Positions 8,314 to 16,411 of a DNA stretch of 64,000 nt are shown here, one piece after another. Both the position numbers and the translations under genes were made by a program. This DNA is from Dyadobacter sp. (GTDB lineage Bacteria > Bacteroidota > Bacteroidia > Cytophagales > Spirosomataceae): assembly GCF_017744695.1 (NCBI RefSeq), contig NZ_JAGIAS010000003.1, positions 620,001 to 684,000 on the forward strand. The letters run 5' to 3'. Each line of letters opens with the position of its first letter. The stretch's first letter is position 1. The notes under the pieces are model-generated. The model did not search any database, had not been told where the DNA came from, and saw only the letters and a list, made by a program, of their open reading frames with translations.

Positions 8314-10713
8314 TTACTCCGCCCGTAGGCTTTTAACGGGGTTCGTCAGCGCAGCCTTGATACTCTGGAAACTGATCGTGAACAGCGCTACCAGCACCGC
8401 CAGCGCCCCGGCAACGAGGAACATCCACCATTCGATATCGATCCGGTAGGCAAAGTCGTTCAGCCAGCTTCGTACGGCCCACCAGGCGATGGGCGTTGCG
8501 ATGAGGATCGCAACGAGCACAAGTTTGAGAAAATCGCGCGACAGCAATGCTACGATGCCCGCTACCGAGGCACCCATTACTTTTCTGACCCCGATTTCCT
8601 TAATCCGTCTTTCCGCCGAATAGGATGCCAGCCCGAACAGGCCGAGGCACGATATAAAAATCGCCAGCCCTGCCAGGATACCCACGATCTCGCTCACCTG
8701 GCTGTCGGCGCGGTACATTTCGTTGAAATGCTCGTCCAGGAATGAATAGCTGAAAGGCTGGTCCGGGACAAGCTTGTTCCAGGTGGATTGAATGGTTGCG
8801 ATCGCCTGCTGCGCATTCTTGCCCTTAATGCGCACCGACATTTCGGAATACGACCAGTCCTTCTGGTTGAACATGCAAAGCGTTTCAATTTTGTGGTGCA
8901 GGGAGTTAAAGTTAAAATCTTCCGATACCCCGATGATCGTCGACAGCGAGTCCATTCCGGAGAAACCAAACCGCTTGCCGATCAGCGTTTCCATTGTCAG
9001 CGTCGGCTCGTCTTTCAACAGCTCCTTAGCCAGCGATTTGTTGATAATGTATGTTTTGGCATTATCTCCTGCACTGTTGGTGAAATTGCGGCCTGCTATC
9101 AGTTTGATTTTGTACAAAGACAAGTAGTCGGGATCTACAACCACCTGTGACGAAGTAAGCTCCCGCCTCGCGTGCGTGCCCTGGAACGCCACGCCCGTCT
9201 GGTGCAGATTGTTGCCGAGGCGTTGCTGCGAACCGGTAACCGCCTCGATGAACGAACTGGTCAGCAACTCCTGCTTCAATGCATCATATTTCCGATCCGA
9301 TTTCGAGTTCAAAGGCACAATCACCACCTGCTCCCTGTTGAAACCGGGATCTTTGTTCACCATATACCGCAGCTGCTTGACCGCAAAACCGGTAGCGATT
9401 ATCAGAAACACCGCACTTGTAAATTGCGCGATTACCAACGCATTCCGGAAACTGCTTTTCCCGGCACGGATCGTACCTTTCAAAACCTTCACCGGCTCGA
9501 AAGCCGACAGAAATGCGGCCGGGTATAATCCTGAAAACAGTCCCACAAGTACCGTCCCGGATAAAATCGCCATGAGTAGCCCAGGACTTTGAAATAGTGA
9601 AAATTCAAGCTTACGCTGGCTGAAATTGGCCACAGCGGGCATGACCAGTTTGACGACACCCACCGCGAGTATCAAGGCAAACAACGCCAGCAACACCGAT
9701 TCGCCTATAAACTGTCCCGCCAGCTGAAAGCGCTGCGCACCGATCGATTTGCGGATCCCGACCTCCTTCGCCCGGCCCGTCGAACGTGCAGTCGACAGGT
9801 TCATGAAGTTCACGCACGCAATAATGAGCACAATAGCCGCTATAATCGAGAAAACATAGGTGTACCGCTTGTCGAACTTCTGGTAATTGACATAATCATG
9901 GGTAATATCCACCGATTGCGCGTGAACGTCGGCCAGCGGCTGCAAAAACAGCTCATAGAACTTCCAGCCGCCCTCCTTCATGTGTTTTTTGAGAAAAGCC
10001 GGGAATTTCTTTTCCGTTTTGGCAATATCGGTCCCGGGCGCGATTTCCAGGTAAGTCACAAGCCAGTTTCCGCCCCAGTTTTTCATAAAATCGGGCTTGG
10101 CAATGGTGTTGAAGGAAACGAGCGCGTCGAACTGCAAATGCGAATTCGCAGGGGCGTCGTCCATGATACCCGTTACTTTCAGCGTGAGCGTGTCCTCGCC
10201 ATAATGGTTAATATACTTCCCTATCGGGTCGGCGCTACCAAAGATATTTTTCGCGCTCTTCCGTGTCAGCACAACACTGTTTGGTTCTTTCAAAACCCGG
10301 GCCCTCTCACCTTCTGCAAGCGGATAATCGAAGAGTTGAAAGAAATTGGAATCGGTCAGATAAACCTGTGAAAGTTCGATCCTCTGATCGTGGTAATGCA
10401 TCGCCAGCTTCCCTGCTGTATTTATCCTGACAAACTGCCGGATTTCCGGAAACTCTTCTTGTAGTGTGGGACCCATCGGGAACATCGAAAGCGCCACTTT
10501 TTGGGGCGCTACCATTCCCTCGAACTTCTGTACCTCGTCGAGCCGGTAGATGTTTTTGGAATGCATCCTGTCGAAGCTGCGCTCGTAGAAAACGAACAGC
10601 ATGATGACAATGCACGCAGCCATACTTACGGCCAGGCCCACGATATTGATAGCCGAAAAAACCTTGTTCTTCCAGATGTTCCGGAGGGCGATTTTGAGGT
10701 AGTTTTTGAGCAT
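8314..10713 (-). CDS. FtsX/MacB-type ABC permease, copy P1 of 19
   Basis: 799 aa from the start MLKNYLKIALRN, which aligns with the other copies; the frame extends 13 codons upstream without family similarity. Order: TM1 (about 20-42), large periplasmic MacB_PCD-like domain, FtsX block with KEVGIRKSIGA, a linking TM near 435, second periplasmic domain, and final FtsX block with ISCLGLFGLASYSAERR and KEIGVRKVMGAS, ending FQSIKAALTNPVKSLRAE. FtsX-type permeases pair with a MacB-like ATPase and act by mechanotransmission; none is encoded nearby. P1 has its own promoter region (10746-10852), downstream of the Wzi-like gene. The 95-aa gene follows after hairpin a. It is the last copy of the array in transcription direction. 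Confidence 0.92.
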   Translation of the reverse strand: MLKNYLKIALRNIWKNKVFSAINIVGLAVSMAACIVIMLFVFYERSFDRMHSKNIYRLDEVQKFEGMVAPQKVALSMFPMGPTLQEEFPEIRQFVRINTAGKLAMHYHDQRIELSQVYLTDSNFFQLFDYPLAEGERARVLKEPNSVVLTRKSAKNIFGSADPIGKYINHYGEDTLTLKVTGIMDDAPANSHLQFDALVSFNTIAKPDFMKNWGGNWLVTYLEIAPGTDIAKTEKKFPAFLKKHMKEGGWKFYELFLQPLADVHAQSVDITHDYVNYQKFDKRYTYVFSIIAAIVLIIACVNFMNLSTARSTGRAKEVGIRKSIGAQRFQLAGQFIGESVLLALFALILAVGVVKLVMPAVANFSQRKLEFSLFQSPGLLMAILSGTVLVGLFSGLYPAAFLSAFEPVKVLKGTIRAGKSSFRNALVIAQFTSAVFLIIATGFAVKQLRYMVNKDPGFNREQVVIVPLNSKSDRKYDALKQELLTSSFIEAVTGSQQRLGNNLHQTGVAFQGTHARRELTSSQVVVDPDYLSLYKIKLIAGRNFTNSAGDNAKTYIINKSLAKELLKDEPTLTMETLIGKRFGFSGMDSLSTIIGVSEDFNFNSLHHKIETLCMFNQKDWSYSEMSVRIKGKNAQQAIATIQSTWNKLVPDQPFSYSFLDEHFNEMYRADSQVSEIVGILAGLAIFISCLGLFGLASYSAERRIKEIGVRKVMGASVAGIVALLSRDFLKLVLVAILIATPIAWWAVRSWLNDFAYRIDIEWWMFLVAGALAVLVALFTISFQSIKAALTNPVKSLRAE

Positions 10714-10745
10714 GCTGTTGTTCTGAATAGGGTTAAAAACACCCG

Positions 10746-10852
10746 GCAACAAATTTATGCCAGCTCAAACAACAACCTAATATTCAATATATTAACCCTC
10801 AAAAACAGACAAACACTGTCCGAATTCGGACAATCTTGTTCACCGATGGACA
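10746..10852 (-). promoter_or_regulatory. P1 promoter: -24-like element with upstream palindromes
   Basis: Minus-strand GCTGGCATAAATTTGTTGC (10746-10764) resembles a sigma-54 -24 box with a poor -12. A perfect palindrome TGTCCGAATTCGGACA lies at 10817-10832, centred about 62 bp upstream. A second, degenerate copy TGTTCACCGATGGACA lies at 10837-10852, exactly 20 bp further. The pattern recurs before P10, P11, P12 and P16. Confidence 0.5.
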
Positions 10853-10879
10853 ATGCGGAAAAATACTTTACAGAAGCCC

Positions 10880-12364
10880 TTACCAGCTCTTACGAACACC
10901 GATATACCCGCCCGTCCTTCTGGTAAGAACATCGCCATGGTCCGTGGCCACCCGTGCGATAATGCTGGCGTTTTTCAAGCCCCGAACCGCATACTGTGCT
11001 CCCAATAGCGATGAGAATTGCCCTCTTGGCGGGTCGAAGTCGGCGCCCGGCGTTCCGAAATTTTTGCTGTAAGAGAGCCTCAGCGTAAGCGCCAGCGAGC
11101 GGCCCAGCCTCCCCTGCGCTCCCAGGTAATACACATTCACGCGGTTGTTGGGAAAATACCTGTAATTCCCGAGTTTCGACTGGTCCATATCCTTGCCGGG
11201 TATAATAAACGGCGTACCCACAGTCCGGCCCCGGTACGACCATCCTTCCGAGTATTGTGTATGGTTGAAGTAATTGTCGGCTCCCTGGTATTTGCTTCCT
11301 GGAATGTAAAATTCGGAACCTGACTGGTCTTTGGTAGTAAGGAATTCCAATGTCAGATGTGTAAGCGCCACATCATTTTCCGGGCCCGGCAGCAGTTTCA
11401 GGTTAACGCCATACAGCCCGTCGGGAATGTTCTTGAAAAGCATACTCGAAACGTCCTCGAAGGGATGTTGGTGGTATACAAAAAGCCGGTACCGATCGAG
11501 TTTCGTCTCGAAAGCGACGTCATAGCTGCCCAAATGATTCCCAACCCGATAGCTGTCGAACGCTCCGTACCCATTTTTCTCAAACCAGTTTTTGGAAGTA
11601 AATGCCAGCACCACGTTCGGGTAAATGGACCACGACGATGGGAGCTCCCCATTTACCGCCAGTTCGGGGTGAAGTTTCAGGTAATCCGAATGTCCCGCCC
11701 ACATCACATTGTGATTCAGGCCGAGGTAAAACTTGCTTTTGTGTTTACCTAACCTTAAATACAGAAATTTCTGGTGCAGCCGCACGCCCTGGATGTAGTC
11801 TGTATAAAACCACCCATGCGCAAATCCTGCATGCACTGCCACAAAGTTCCCTGTGAATTTCAGCGGCGAAAAGCCCACGGTGCCGATCTGTACTTTGGGC
11901 ACCGGCAATGAATTCCCCGATACCGCATAAAAACCCGACGACAATGTGGTATCGCCCAGCCCCATGACCTCACGCCTGCGTCCCACCCACAGCTCCACGC
12001 GCTTGAACCGCACGCTCGCATGCGCCTCCGGAAGCACGACTTCGAACTTGTTTGCTTTGTTATACATTCCTACCGGGCTCACGCCGGCACTCCAATCGAA
12101 TTTTCGCGGTTTGCTGGTAAGGCTGTCGTAAAAAACATAGTTTCTTCGTGCGGCCGCCTGCAACACACCTGCCGTAGCACGGTCGGGAACCGCCCCAAAC
12201 TGGTTGGTCCGAAGCCAGAACGGCGTATCGCCATTGGAAGACAAATACGCCCCCGCCTCGACGCCCGCTTCGAGATTGGACACAACCACGCTTTTCTGAG
12301 CAAAAAGCTGCCCCGAAATGATTGCAAAAACCGCAACAACGCTGAAAATAAAGGTCCTGCGCAA
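10880..12364 (-). CDS. Capsule assembly Wzi family outer-membrane protein
   Basis: A 494-aa protein with a signal peptide (MRRTFIFSVVAVFAIISGQLFAQ). The rest alternates short polar and aromatic strands as in an outer-membrane beta-barrel. Typical Wzi-family segments are visible: GAYLSSNGDTPFWLRTNQFG near the N terminus, AHASVRFKRVELWVGRRRE, LYLRLGKHKSKFYLGLNHNVMWAG, and a C-terminal strand set ending in YIGVRKSW. Wzi in enterobacteria is an 18-stranded barrel lectin that holds capsule at the surface; Bacteroidota homologues are of unproven role. It lies between P2 and P1 on the same strand, 213 bp downstream of P2 with hairpin b between. I found no clear promoter in front of it. Confidence 0.85.
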   Translation of the reverse strand: MRRTFIFSVVAVFAIISGQLFAQKSVVVSNLEAGVEAGAYLSSNGDTPFWLRTNQFGAVPDRATAGVLQAAARRNYVFYDSLTSKPRKFDWSAGVSPVGMYNKANKFEVVLPEAHASVRFKRVELWVGRRREVMGLGDTTLSSGFYAVSGNSLPVPKVQIGTVGFSPLKFTGNFVAVHAGFAHGWFYTDYIQGVRLHQKFLYLRLGKHKSKFYLGLNHNVMWAGHSDYLKLHPELAVNGELPSSWSIYPNVVLAFTSKNWFEKNGYGAFDSYRVGNHLGSYDVAFETKLDRYRLFVYHQHPFEDVSSMLFKNIPDGLYGVNLKLLPGPENDVALTHLTLEFLTTKDQSGSEFYIPGSKYQGADNYFNHTQYSEGWSYRGRTVGTPFIIPGKDMDQSKLGNYRYFPNNRVNVYYLGAQGRLGRSLALTLRLSYSKNFGTPGADFDPPRGQFSSLLGAQYAVRGLKNASIIARVATDHGDVLTRRTGGYIGVRKSW

Positions 12365-12465
12365 GTGATTCGCTCGATAAAAGTTTCCCTCCGCAAGATA
12401 GGAACCCGCGGAAGAATATTTATTACCGGTGGCGGCGTTTTAACTTAACGTTAATCGTGTGGATT

Positions 12466-12577
12466 GAGGATGGAGAAGGGAGAAAGAAAGGAGGAAGGGA
12501 AAATAAGAATGTCAGTTTAGTCCAAGCAGACAACACCCCATCCTCCATCCACCCTTCCTCCATTCTTCCCTTCCTCC
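12466..12577 (-). repeat. Purine/pyrimidine hairpin element b, 3' of P2
   Basis: A purine arm at about 12466-12504 and a pyrimidine arm at about 12535-12577 (CCTCCATCC, CCTTCCTCC words) with a 30-base loop, ending at the P2 stop codon. Confidence 0.75.
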
Positions 12578-14947
12578 CTACTCCGCCCTAAGGCTCCTGA
12601 CCGGATTGATCAGTGCAGCCCGGATAGCCTGGAAACTGACGGTCAATAATGTGATCAGCAGCGCTCCCACGCCTGTACCCGCGAAAATCCACCAGGACAG
12701 CTCGGTGCGGTAATAGTAGTTTTGCAACCACCCGCTCATGAAATACCAGGCGATAGGTCCCGAAATGACACACGCCAGCATGACCAGCATAACGAAATCG
12801 GTCGAAAGTAGCTGCCATAGGTTGACAATGGATGCGCCGAGGACCTTCCTAATGCCGATTTCTTTCGTGCGCTGCTCGGCGACAAAAGATGCCAGTCCAA
12901 AAAGTCCTAGGCAAGAAATAAATATGGCCAGCACAGTAAAGAAGGAAGCCAGCTTCCCGATTCGTTCTTCGTCGGCAAACTTTTTCGAAAAGCGCTCGTC
13001 GACAAACTGATACGTGAATGGGCTGCTCGGGTCATATTTGCGAAATACGGCCCCTACTTTTTCCAGCGCGTCACTCACCCCTGCCGACGCCGAGAGCCTG
13101 ATATTGATCACATTCGTATTTCTGTAATTGACCACAAAAAACGCCGGGCTATTCTGGCTAAACGGCGACTCGCGTACCATGTCCTTCACCACCCCGATCA
13201 CCCTGAATTCCTTTCCACCCCAGTTCAGGATCGATTCAAGCGGCTTTTTAAGGCCCATCAGCTTCAATGCTGATTCATTGATAATCATCGCGGTTGAATC
13301 CGAAGGGTAAGCACGGGAGAAATCCCGGCCCCGGGTTAACTCCCATCCCGCCGTTTTACCATAATCATGCGAAATGTGGTTCGACATCAGCAACGGCACC
13401 GCGTCGGGGGCTTTGCCCGGCCACCTCAAATTGGTCACCCCGCCGGACTGTGTCGTCATGGAGCCCGACGATTGCGAATAACCGCTCACCACGCCGGTAT
13501 TCATCAGGTCGTTTTTCAATGCATCATAATGCCCGTGCAGCGCCGGGGTTGTCATAGTCACTTCGATCAACCCCTGCCGGTCGTAGCCAACCGGACGGTT
13601 TTTAGCATGCTGTATTTGCCTGAAAACAACCACCGTACCGATGATCAGCGTCACCGACACGGTGAATTGCATCACTACCAGCACTTTCCGCGGCAATGCG
13701 GCAAACCGACCTGCTTTAAATGTTCCTTTCAACACTTTTAGCGGTTGGAAAGAAGACAGATACAGTGCGGGATAACTTCCGGCAATGAATGCGGTGAGCA
13801 AACTAAAGGCAATCCCGGCAACCCAGAACAGTGGCTCAGTCAATGGCAAGGTGATTTTCTTCTCCGCTACTTCATTGAAAGCCGGCAGCGTCAGCCCTGC
13901 CAAAACCAGTGACAACACAAATGCGACCATCACTACCAGCACCGACTCACTGAAAAACTGGCTCACCAGCTGCACCCGCACCGAGCCGATCGCTTTGCGG
14001 ATACCCACCTCTTTGGCACGCTTTTCAGACCGGGCGGTACTCAGGTTCATGAAATTGATACATGCCAGCAGGAGCACAAAAACGCCGATCGTCCCGAACA
14101 ACCACACGAATGTGACCAATCCGCCGGTATTCACGCCATTCTGGAAATCCGAATACAGGTGCCAGCGATCCATCGGATGCAGAAAAAACTCGGGTTTGTA
14201 GCCCGGCGGGTTCTCTCTTTTCATGCGTGAATCTTTGATTTTGGCAGAAACCGCCGCGAAATCAGCTTCTTCGCGAAGCTGCACGAATATCTGGTAGGAA
14301 TTTTCGTCCCAGTTTTTTTCCGCTGCTCTTGCGGATTCATTGGTAGCAATAAAAAGGTCCCACGGCGCAAGCACCTGCGTATCCCTGAATGAGCTGTTGT
14401 TGGGAAGTTCTTCAAATATCCCCGCCACCTTCACATCGCGGTTGCTGTTGAGCTTTACAATCCGGTTCACCGGATCGGCATTCCCGAAAAGCGAGCGGGC
14501 AAATGATTCGGAAAGCAGGATCGAATTCACATCCCCCAGGTTATCGCTACCGGCAACAATCCGGATCGACATCATTTTCGTGAAGGAAGGCTCCACATAT
14601 TGCCCCGATTTGGAAAACATCTTATCTCCATTCGAAACAACAATATCGCGGTAAACTGATTTGCTGACTTCCGCAAAGTCGGGATATTTTTCCCGCATAT
14701 CAGCCGCCAGGGGTAGCGGTACCACGTTATAGGACGACTTCTCCGGCCCGAACTGTACAAACTGCCACACTTGTCCGATACGCCCATGATTCCGGTGATA
14801 GCGGTCGAACGACACCTCATCGTAGATCCAGAGCCCTATCAGCACGGCCACAGCCATTCCCACCGAAAGCCCGCCGATATTGATGGCGGAATACCCCTTG
14901 CTTTTCAGCAAGTTCCTTAATGCGATTTTGAAGTAGTTGTGTATCAT
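12578..14947 (-). CDS. FtsX/MacB-type ABC permease, copy P2 of 19
   Basis: 789 aa, counted residue by residue as the reference copy: TM1 21-43; periplasmic domain 1 44-280; TM2 282-302; cytoplasmic AKEVGIRKAIG 311-321; TM3 333-353; TM4 376-398; TM5 421-441; periplasmic domain 2 442-665; TM6 667-687; TKEIGIRKVLGAS 694-706; TM7 715-735; TM8 752-775. The product is thus a fused duplication of the four-TM MacB unit. It belongs with P6, P9 and P13 (and the N-terminal part of P3) by the shared INIGGL/IIGL...LIGLW start, the WHLYSDFQNG region and the NRPVGYDRQGL segment. It lies 110 bp after P3; the gap holds a variant hairpin at 15028-15053. Lipoprotein or peptide export or sensing is possible; the substrate is unknown. 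Confidence 0.93.
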   Translation of the reverse strand: MIHNYFKIALRNLLKSKGYSAINIGGLSVGMAVAVLIGLWIYDEVSFDRYHRNHGRIGQVWQFVQFGPEKSSYNVVPLPLAADMREKYPDFAEVSKSVYRDIVVSNGDKMFSKSGQYVEPSFTKMMSIRIVAGSDNLGDVNSILLSESFARSLFGNADPVNRIVKLNSNRDVKVAGIFEELPNNSSFRDTQVLAPWDLFIATNESARAAEKNWDENSYQIFVQLREEADFAAVSAKIKDSRMKRENPPGYKPEFFLHPMDRWHLYSDFQNGVNTGGLVTFVWLFGTIGVFVLLLACINFMNLSTARSEKRAKEVGIRKAIGSVRVQLVSQFFSESVLVVMVAFVLSLVLAGLTLPAFNEVAEKKITLPLTEPLFWVAGIAFSLLTAFIAGSYPALYLSSFQPLKVLKGTFKAGRFAALPRKVLVVMQFTVSVTLIIGTVVVFRQIQHAKNRPVGYDRQGLIEVTMTTPALHGHYDALKNDLMNTGVVSGYSQSSGSMTTQSGGVTNLRWPGKAPDAVPLLMSNHISHDYGKTAGWELTRGRDFSRAYPSDSTAMIINESALKLMGLKKPLESILNWGGKEFRVIGVVKDMVRESPFSQNSPAFFVVNYRNTNVINIRLSASAGVSDALEKVGAVFRKYDPSSPFTYQFVDERFSKKFADEERIGKLASFFTVLAIFISCLGLFGLASFVAEQRTKEIGIRKVLGASIVNLWQLLSTDFVMLVMLACVISGPIAWYFMSGWLQNYYYRTELSWWIFAGTGVGALLITLLTVSFQAIRAALINPVRSLRAE

Positions 14948-15027
14948 GTTTGTTGAATTTTTCTGACGAATAAATGGCCGACTATGGACCGCCGACCGCT
15001 GATCTATGTTACCATTCTATCTTGGGC

Positions 15028-15053
15028 TGACCATGGTCTATCGTCCATGGTCA
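15028..15053 (-). repeat. Variant intergenic hairpin 3' of P3
   Basis: TGACCATGG and CCATGGTCA form a 9-bp stem with an 8-base loop, just after the P3 stop. It takes the place of the purine/pyrimidine hairpin found after other copies. Nearby words (GACTATGGACC, GACCGCTGATC) are related to the arms. Confidence 0.6.
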
Positions 15054-15057
15054 ACGG

Positions 15058-16329
15058 TCATTCCGACCTCAAACTCTTCACTGGATTCATCAATGCCGCC
15101 TTAATGCTCTGGAAACTGATCGTGGCGAGCGTAACAAGTACCGCAGCCAGACCTGCACCCAGAAACACGAAAGGACTGATATTAATATGGTAGTTATATT
15201 TGGCAAGCGGAATGTCGTTCAAACTGAATGTAATATTCTCAAAACCAACATTTTTCAAAAAAGGCAATGCAAGCTCCACAATGAGTAGCGCGATCACAAA
15301 GCCCAGGAATGCCGTGAGTATCGACTCTGTGAGGAACTGTGCGATGAGCTGCTGCCGTTGCGAACCGACCGCCTTCCGAATACCCACCTCCCGCGCCCGC
15401 TTTTCCGAACGCGCCGTACTGAGATTCATAAAGTTAATGCAGGCAATGAGCAACACGAGCATGCCAATCACCGCAAAGAGCCGCACGTATTCGATCGCGC
15501 CGCCCGAATTTACCCAATCCTTGAACTCGCCGAACAAATGCCATTTCGGCATCGGATGCACAAAAAGCAGGCCTTCTTCCCGATCTTTCATCTTTGTTCG
15601 CACCAGATTGGCAATGCGGGCCGAAAATGCCTCCGGCGTAATGCCGTCGTTCAGTAGCACATAGGTTTGAAGAAAATTGTTACCCCACTGATCCAATGAT
15701 CCCCGCACAAAGTCGGAAGTCGCGATATTCAGTTCATAAGGCATCAGGTAGTCGAACTGCAACGACGAATTCCTGGGAACATCCTTTAATATGCCCGTCA
15801 CCATTACTTCAAACTGGTTGTCGACCCGGATCACCTTCCCGACCGGTTCCGCGTCCCCGAACATCGCATGTGCAAGCGACTCCGTAAGAACAATCGAATA
15901 AGGGTTTTTCAAAACCTGCTCCGCATTGCCCTTGACGAGCGGAAATGTGAACATTTTCAGGAAGTCGGGATCGGCATAATGACCCTGCCTGCTCAATTTT
16001 TGGTCACCCGCTACCAGGCTGTGCTTATCGCCCCAATCGAGTCGCGTAACATACTTTACTTCTGAGAAATTCGTGCGCAGCTCCGTTGCCAGCGGCAGCA
16101 TGATGCCATCTTGCGTACCCTTATGCCCATTAAAGCGTGTCTTTTTCATAACCCTGGCGATGCTTGCCCGGTTCTCATGAAAATTATCGAAGCTCCATTC
16201 ATACCGTACCCAAAGGCCGATCAGCAGCGCCATCGCCATTCCCGTCGCCAATCCCAGAATATTGATCGAAGCGTATCCCTTGTTTTTCACAAGGTTTCGA
16301 AGTGCGATTTTGATATAGTTTTTCAGCAT
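15058..16329 (-). CDS. FtsX/MacB-type permease copy P3, internally shortened to a single-unit form
   Basis: Only 423 aa against about 790-820 in the others. The first 360 residues are a normal P2/P6-type N-terminal half: TM1, periplasmic domain, TM2 with REVGIRKAVGS, and TM3. The sequence then jumps, near residues 362-375, straight into the last transmembrane segment and C terminus of a normal copy (LAKYNYHINISPFVF, VTLATISFQSIKAALMNPVKSLRSE). The second periplasmic domain, TM4-TM7 and the second EIG(I/V)RK loop are missing. The frame is open throughout and has a good ATG start. The result has the four-TM order of a classical MacB/FtsX permease, so it may still function, or it may be a decaying copy. 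It lies 82 bp after P4. Confidence 0.85.
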   Translation of the reverse strand: MLKNYIKIALRNLVKNKGYASINILGLATGMAMALLIGLWVRYEWSFDNFHENRASIARVMKKTRFNGHKGTQDGIMLPLATELRTNFSEVKYVTRLDWGDKHSLVAGDQKLSRQGHYADPDFLKMFTFPLVKGNAEQVLKNPYSIVLTESLAHAMFGDAEPVGKVIRVDNQFEVMVTGILKDVPRNSSLQFDYLMPYELNIATSDFVRGSLDQWGNNFLQTYVLLNDGITPEAFSARIANLVRTKMKDREEGLLFVHPMPKWHLFGEFKDWVNSGGAIEYVRLFAVIGMLVLLIACINFMNLSTARSEKRAREVGIRKAVGSQRQQLIAQFLTESILTAFLGFVIALLIVELALPFLKNVGFENITFSLNDIPLAKYNYHINISPFVFLGAGLAAVLVTLATISFQSIKAALMNPVKSLRSE

Positions 16330-16343
16330 TATTTTGTTTGTTT

Positions 16344-16411
16344 AGGAAGAAAGGAAGAAGGAGGAAGGGAAAAGGAGTCGTGACCCCTTTCCTCCATCCT
16401 CCCCTTTCTCC
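16344..16411 (-). repeat. Purine/pyrimidine hairpin element c, 3' of P4
   Basis: A purine arm at 16344-16377 (AGGAAGAAAGGAAGAAGGAGG...) and a pyrimidine arm at 16384-16411 (CCCCTTTCCTCCATCCTCCCC) with a loop of about 6 bases, ending at the P4 stop. Confidence 0.75.
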
